Source: Setoptus koraiensis (taxonomy: Eukaryota; Arthropoda). Taken from it: a stretch of DNA of 64,000 nucleotides. The stretch lies in contig CM106586.1 in assembly GCA_048013815.1 (NCBI GenBank), positions 62,001-126,000 on the forward strand, in the 5' to 3' direction. Position 1 is the first letter of the stretch, and each line of letters begins with the position of its first letter. Position numbers and translations under genes: made by a program. Of the stretch, positions 60,678-64,000 are shown one piece after another. A model generated the notes under the pieces. It had not been told where the DNA came from, made no database searches, and saw only the letters and a list, made by a program, of their open reading frames with translations.

Positions 60678-60874
60678 TTAATCTAGGAAGCCAGTTGAAA
60701 GGAGTCTCTCCAAAAAGAACTTCATATCAGCCAAGTCACTGTTTCTAACTATTCCCAATGACTTTAACATAGCGCCATCCATATTTTGAACTGCTACTAA
60801 AACATTGCGCAAATGATCAATATCTCCGCGCATAAGGTGCAACGCCTTGCCGAAGTCCTCAATAGTTCGGCTCA
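60678..60874 (-). CDS. Prohormone-4 last exon
   Basis: The acceptor actgccaaag|TG completes a Val codon with the preceding exon, then SRTIEDFGKALHLM runs to GFLD and TAA. This is the most conserved part of the family. Confidence 0.93.
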
Positions 60875-61735
60875 CTTTGGCAGTAAAGAGAAAATTATTA
60901 TTTATGAGAAACAAATGATTTATTAATTAATCTCTATTAGGTGTGGTATGTTAACATTATAGTAAAGCTATGTGCATTACCACATGATTACAGACTGGAG
61001 TACAAATATTCAATGATGGGCTGACTAGTCGATAATTGCATGTATTATGTTGAACACTCGTATCTACTCACCCGACAGAGCCACGGCCACTTTTTCTGGT
61101 CCACCTAGTGGAGACAGAGCCTCTTTGATTTGACTGTAGGTTGTTATTTGATGTTATTTATTTGATAAGATATAGGAATAATTACAAGTTACATTATTAT
61201 TAACAAAAATAATGAGTCACAAAAATATAGTAGGCTAATTGAATGTACATGTATTTGTTTGATCCATTATTAACGATTTTTTAATAGAATTGCATAACCA
61301 TTAATCGGTATCATTTTCAGTTCAGTGTTGTCAGTTCAAGATTACTTACGATCCGAACAATTTCTCTATGTAGTTGGGTCCATGTTGCGAGATTAGTTGT
61401 TTCAAAAAGTTGGCCGTATCCTCGACTGGGGGTCTTTTAACGGCTGTACATAATCGCGAGTCTTCGTCGTAACTGTTTGGCGTATTCGGCGTGATTAGTT
61501 AGAAAGTTTAGTAATTAGAATACAACTGTTCCCAGAAAGAAGTCGAAAAACTATTTATAGATGATGTTTGTTCAGCAAAACAAGTATCCGCTTACTTACC
61601 CGCCAGGGGATCCATTGTATGGTGGACAATCAAAGGCGCCATCACACAAATACTGAATAGGTATACACTCGCCTGAGTCAGGATCCTCACTGGGACAAAC
61701 GAAAGGCTTTGCTGGGTGGCAAGTCTTTGATCCGG
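60678..61735 (-). CDS. Prohormone-4 / IDLSRF-like peptide precursor, 3' four exons (5' end missing)
   Basis: The exons are 61735-61600, 61472-61350, 61133-61072 and 60874-60678, with all phases consistent. The product closely matches insect prohormone-4: an LDL-receptor class A module (CHPAKPFVC, GECIPIQYLCDGAFDC, YDEDSRLC), then TAVKRPPVEDTANFLKQLIS, HGPNYIEKLFGS, IKEALSPLGGPEKVAVALS, TIEDFGKALHLMRGDIDHLR and a C-terminus DMKFFLERLLSTGFLD. In insects this is a secreted, brain-expressed precursor whose N-terminal peptide begins IDLSRF. The signal peptide and that peptide are not in these exons; the first exon needs one preceding base to complete its first codon. An insertion of about six residues interrupts the LDLa module at the first intron. 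The family's molecular function is poorly known. Confidence 0.92.
61072..61133 (-). CDS. Prohormone-4 exon encoding SQIKEALSPLGGPEKVAVAL
   Basis: A 62-nt exon between acceptor cctacag and donor TCGG|gtgagt; it joins GGATC from the preceding exon to form Ser. Found from homology and splice signals, as it is too short to stand out as an open frame. Confidence 0.92.
61350..61472 (-). CDS. Prohormone-4 exon encoding YDEDSRLC to EKLFGS
   Basis: A 123-nt exon, acceptor ccaaacag|T and donor GGATC|gtaagt. It completes the LDLa module with YDEDSRLC and carries KRPPVEDTANFLKQL. Confidence 0.92.
61600..61735 (-). CDS. Prohormone-4 exon with most of the LDLa module
   Basis: The acceptor tatgttcag|CC and the donor GGCGG|gtaagt bound 136 nt. 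Five of the six LDLa cysteines are here. The segment PPYNGSPGG at its end is longer than the usual one or two residues before YDE. Confidence 0.9.
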
Positions 61736-62254
61736 CTGAACATATAAACAACAGTATTTGTGTCGATTAGTAATTAAAGTTCGTGCTGTTTGTTTGATAG
61801 TAGATAGGTGGCCACAGTTATGCAATTGATTGGTGATGCAAGTCTAGATCATAGAGGTTGGATATTTACATTCAAGTTACATTCTATAGAACAAAGCAAA
61901 CGAATATCAAAATAAGTAACAACGTTTAACGATCAGGAAATTCAAGCTGAAAATGTGGGTGATCAAAAAAGAATGTTGTCAACAACCGATTACAAATGTG
62001 TGTGAATGTTTCAATATGGAACGAATCGTTCAATTGATCGACTTTATGTCACGATTAGTTGAGTTGTTCATGAAAGGTTGATATGATGCAACACCAAAGG
62101 TTGCACAGAGTGTGTGATAAATTGTTGCATAATCCAAAGTACTCATTGATGATGTTTCTGCAAAGTAATTCAGTGGAAATCAATTGCGGGACACTTTTTG
62201 TCAACAGCCAAAATACTGTTCTGATGTTGGTGCCCGTTGGCCATCGCCATTGAA

Positions 62255-62293
62255 CATTTAGACACATTTGGATAATCCAAATGTGTCTAAATG
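62255..62293. repeat. 39-bp palindrome, 19-bp arms, 1-nt spacer
   Basis: The arms catttagacacatttggat and its exact reverse complement surround a single a at 62274. Confidence 0.95.
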
Positions 62294-62785
62294 GATGGTC
62301 ATTTAGATAGTGAAAGGGTGGCCAATGAGCAATGGCCTTGGCAATGGCGAGCAACGGCAGTTTCCAGAGACGTAATGTCATTCGTGAATGTAATGAAGAT
62401 AGATGAATGCGTGTATGTGTTCGCACAGTATCAAGCGAGTGATAAATGACAATAGTTTATATTGTATTGATGCTGACAAGCTATCTCTTTTGTTTGTTAT
62501 CTTAATGTTTGTTTTATTTTTATCACTCCATGCTGGGGATACGAAACAAATTGCTCTACATTATCGCTTGGTGGCTTTGTTGTAGTTGTTGTTGACAGAC
62601 TATTGGTGAGGCAAGATAATAATAAGATGGATTTCTGTTGAAATGTGCGGGTGCCATCTATTTATGCAAATCAAATTTATCGCTAGATTGCGCGGCGATG
62701 GCACTCTCAGCACGTGCTCGCCCACAAGAGTAATGCTTTGGTGTCGCCTATAGGTGTCGCCTAGATGGCAACCAACCGGGTCCAA

Positions 62786-62826
62786 CTGGCACCGACTGGC
62801 ACCGACTGGCACCGACTGGCACCAAC
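62786..62826. repeat. 10-bp tandem repeat (actggcaccg), 4 copies
   Basis: Four units in register, the last ending in actggcacca. Confidence 0.92.
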
Positions 62827-63377
62827 TGGGAGCCGGCCATAGTCACTGTGAGTTAGTCGGTCAACAAGAGTATTGTCAATTGTTAGTTTTCTAGTGTTGA
62901 GCTGGGTGCAGATGAGTCGGCTACCACTAAGCTCATCATTTGATATCTTTGCGTCACCGCTGACTTTTATAAAACTTTTATCATTGTTGGTGCGCCCCAA
63001 ACAACTAAATCCCTAACCACATCTTAACTCTCTCTCTCTCTGTCTACTCAACGAGGCACACACTCACATGTTAGGATAGACACACTAACAGTTAAATTAC
63101 TTTTAGCAGCAAATAATTTTTTGAATAATTCATGACTACTTGCATTACTGCTAACAATCTTGTTTGCTACGAGCTTGCCAATAGGCACAGGCGTAGACTG
63201 TCAAGCGCAGGTGAGACACAGCAATAACAGATCTATTACTCACAATGTCTGACTGTCTAGACACTAGAGAATCTTCTTTTTTCATCTGGTGCAAATAGCA
63301 AATAGCAAATATTGTACGTCTGGCCAACACAAACATTCCTCCAAAAACAACATGATTACATATTGAGCCTCACTCAC

Positions 63378-63450
63378 CATTTTCTATGCGAGTCAAGGCC
63401 ACTTGTGACAGTGGCCATTTAGGGCCCCAACGGATCATCTTGAGATAGGT
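63378..63450 (-). CDS. Candidate upstream exon of the prohormone-4 gene (left boundary only)
   Basis: A reading frame on the minus strand ending MIRWGPKWPLSQVALTRIEN plus one base is followed by a strong donor, aaatg|gtgagt. Its phase is the one required by the next known exon and would give ...RIENAGSKTCHPAKP. It lacks a recognisable signal peptide or IDLSRF-type motif and I could not find a convincing acceptor; the right boundary given is arbitrary. Confidence 0.25.
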
Positions 63451-63783
63451 ATAGAGATTTACTTTTTGTTCTGCCCTTTCTGTCCTCCTTCTACTGGCTG
63501 TTTTTTGGCTGTTGGCGCCGATGTAATTGCTCAAATAACCATTAGGGTGTGCGGACACGCAGTGCACAGGTTACATTAGTTGTGCTGACAAACATTGAAA
63601 GATGTTATAGTGACGCCAAAAAAGCGTCCAGAAATTAACTCAGGGCTCGGCCGTTGTTTGTTGCATCATGCACTTTATCATACAATATCGCGCGCTTATA
63701 TATAATAAATATAATATAGTAATTTCAATGGAAGGCGCACTATTACACACAACATACATAAAGTGTAACCAGCATCGGTGCCG

Positions 63784-63885
63784 GCAACAACAACAGCAAC
63801 AACAGCATCAACAACAACAACAACAACAACAGCATCAACAACAACAACAACAACAACAGCATCAACAACAACAACAACAACAACA
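63784..63885. repeat. 27-bp CAG-CAT-(CAA)n array
   Basis: The block cagcat followed by CAA triplets recurs with a 27-bp period about three times. It reads as poly-Gln with His in one frame; no coding context supports translation. Confidence 0.9.
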
Positions 63886-64000
63886 ATGGACAACGATCTC
63901 TCTATTGAATATGGGGCGTGATGTGAATTCATTATGTAACGTGCATTAAATCAATTGAAAAGTAAGATGTGTTGTTGCTGACAACAAACAACCAGTGTGA

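Larger units (their letters stand above)
61736..64000. other. Upstream intron/flank of the prohormone-4 gene
   Basis: This stretch should contain the 5' exon or exons of the prohormone gene unless they lie beyond the window. I found no clear signal peptide followed by an IDLSRF-like motif. It holds a 39-bp near-palindrome, a short tandem repeat at 62786 and a CAG/CAA/CAT array near its end. Confidence 0.6.

Noticed and set aside
1-64000. Transposons, integrated viral elements and CRISPR arrays
   Set aside because: No reverse transcriptase, transposase, integrase or capsid-like coding sequence, no long terminal repeats and no repeat-spacer array were seen; the short tandem arrays have no unique spacers.

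Overview
This is 64 kb of animal nuclear DNA. It is mostly non-coding and unusually rich in CAA/CAG, TTG, CA and other short tandem repeats. Four protein genes can be supported, with introns bounded by GT...AG. One of them is a homologue of insect prohormone-4 (the IDLSRF-like peptide precursor), a family known from arthropods. The window is therefore most likely from an arthropod genome; compact terminal introns and moderate GC could fit a mite or similar lineage, but that is only a guess. I saw no rRNA, tRNA, CRISPR array, integrated virus or intact transposon.

Layout. 1-22.5 kb: no convincing protein gene; microsatellites, minisatellites, perfect inverted repeats, an island of TGCACC/GGTGCA hexamers (about 6.70-7.48 kb), one splice-flanked candidate exon near 2.5 kb, and four CTCF-like AGATGGCG sites at 22.0-22.27 kb. 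22.69-43.77 kb (+): a five-exon LIM-homeodomain gene with a 13.4 kb third intron and a 4.0 kb fourth intron. 47.24-58.27 kb (-): a five-exon SCAPER gene, convergent with the LIM-homeodomain gene. 58.53-59.78 kb (+): intronless SNAPC3 (snRNA-activating complex subunit 3), divergent from SCAPER across about 265 bp. 60.68-61.74 kb (-): the four 3' coding exons of the prohormone-4 gene. Its signal-peptide exon is not securely located; one candidate upstream exon ends at 63378.

The main finding is the LIM-homeodomain gene. Its homeodomain, and the C-terminal motifs that in ISL1 bind partner LIM domains, are unmistakably Islet (tailup). Both LIM domains instead have the zinc-ligand spacing and signature residues of the Lhx1/5 (Lim1) class. 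LIM2 and most of the homeodomain lie in one uninterrupted 1.74 kb exon, so the combination does not come from my joining of exons. This looks like a domain-shuffled Lim1-Islet transcription factor. I do not know of a described example.

A second pattern is a set of sequence-unrelated, near-perfect palindromes with arms of 15-22 bp and spacers of 0-1 or a few bases, scattered through the non-coding DNA far above chance. The genes do not form a pathway: a neuronal/mesodermal transcription factor, a cilia/cell-cycle-associated protein, a snRNA promoter-binding subunit and a neuropeptide-type precursor.
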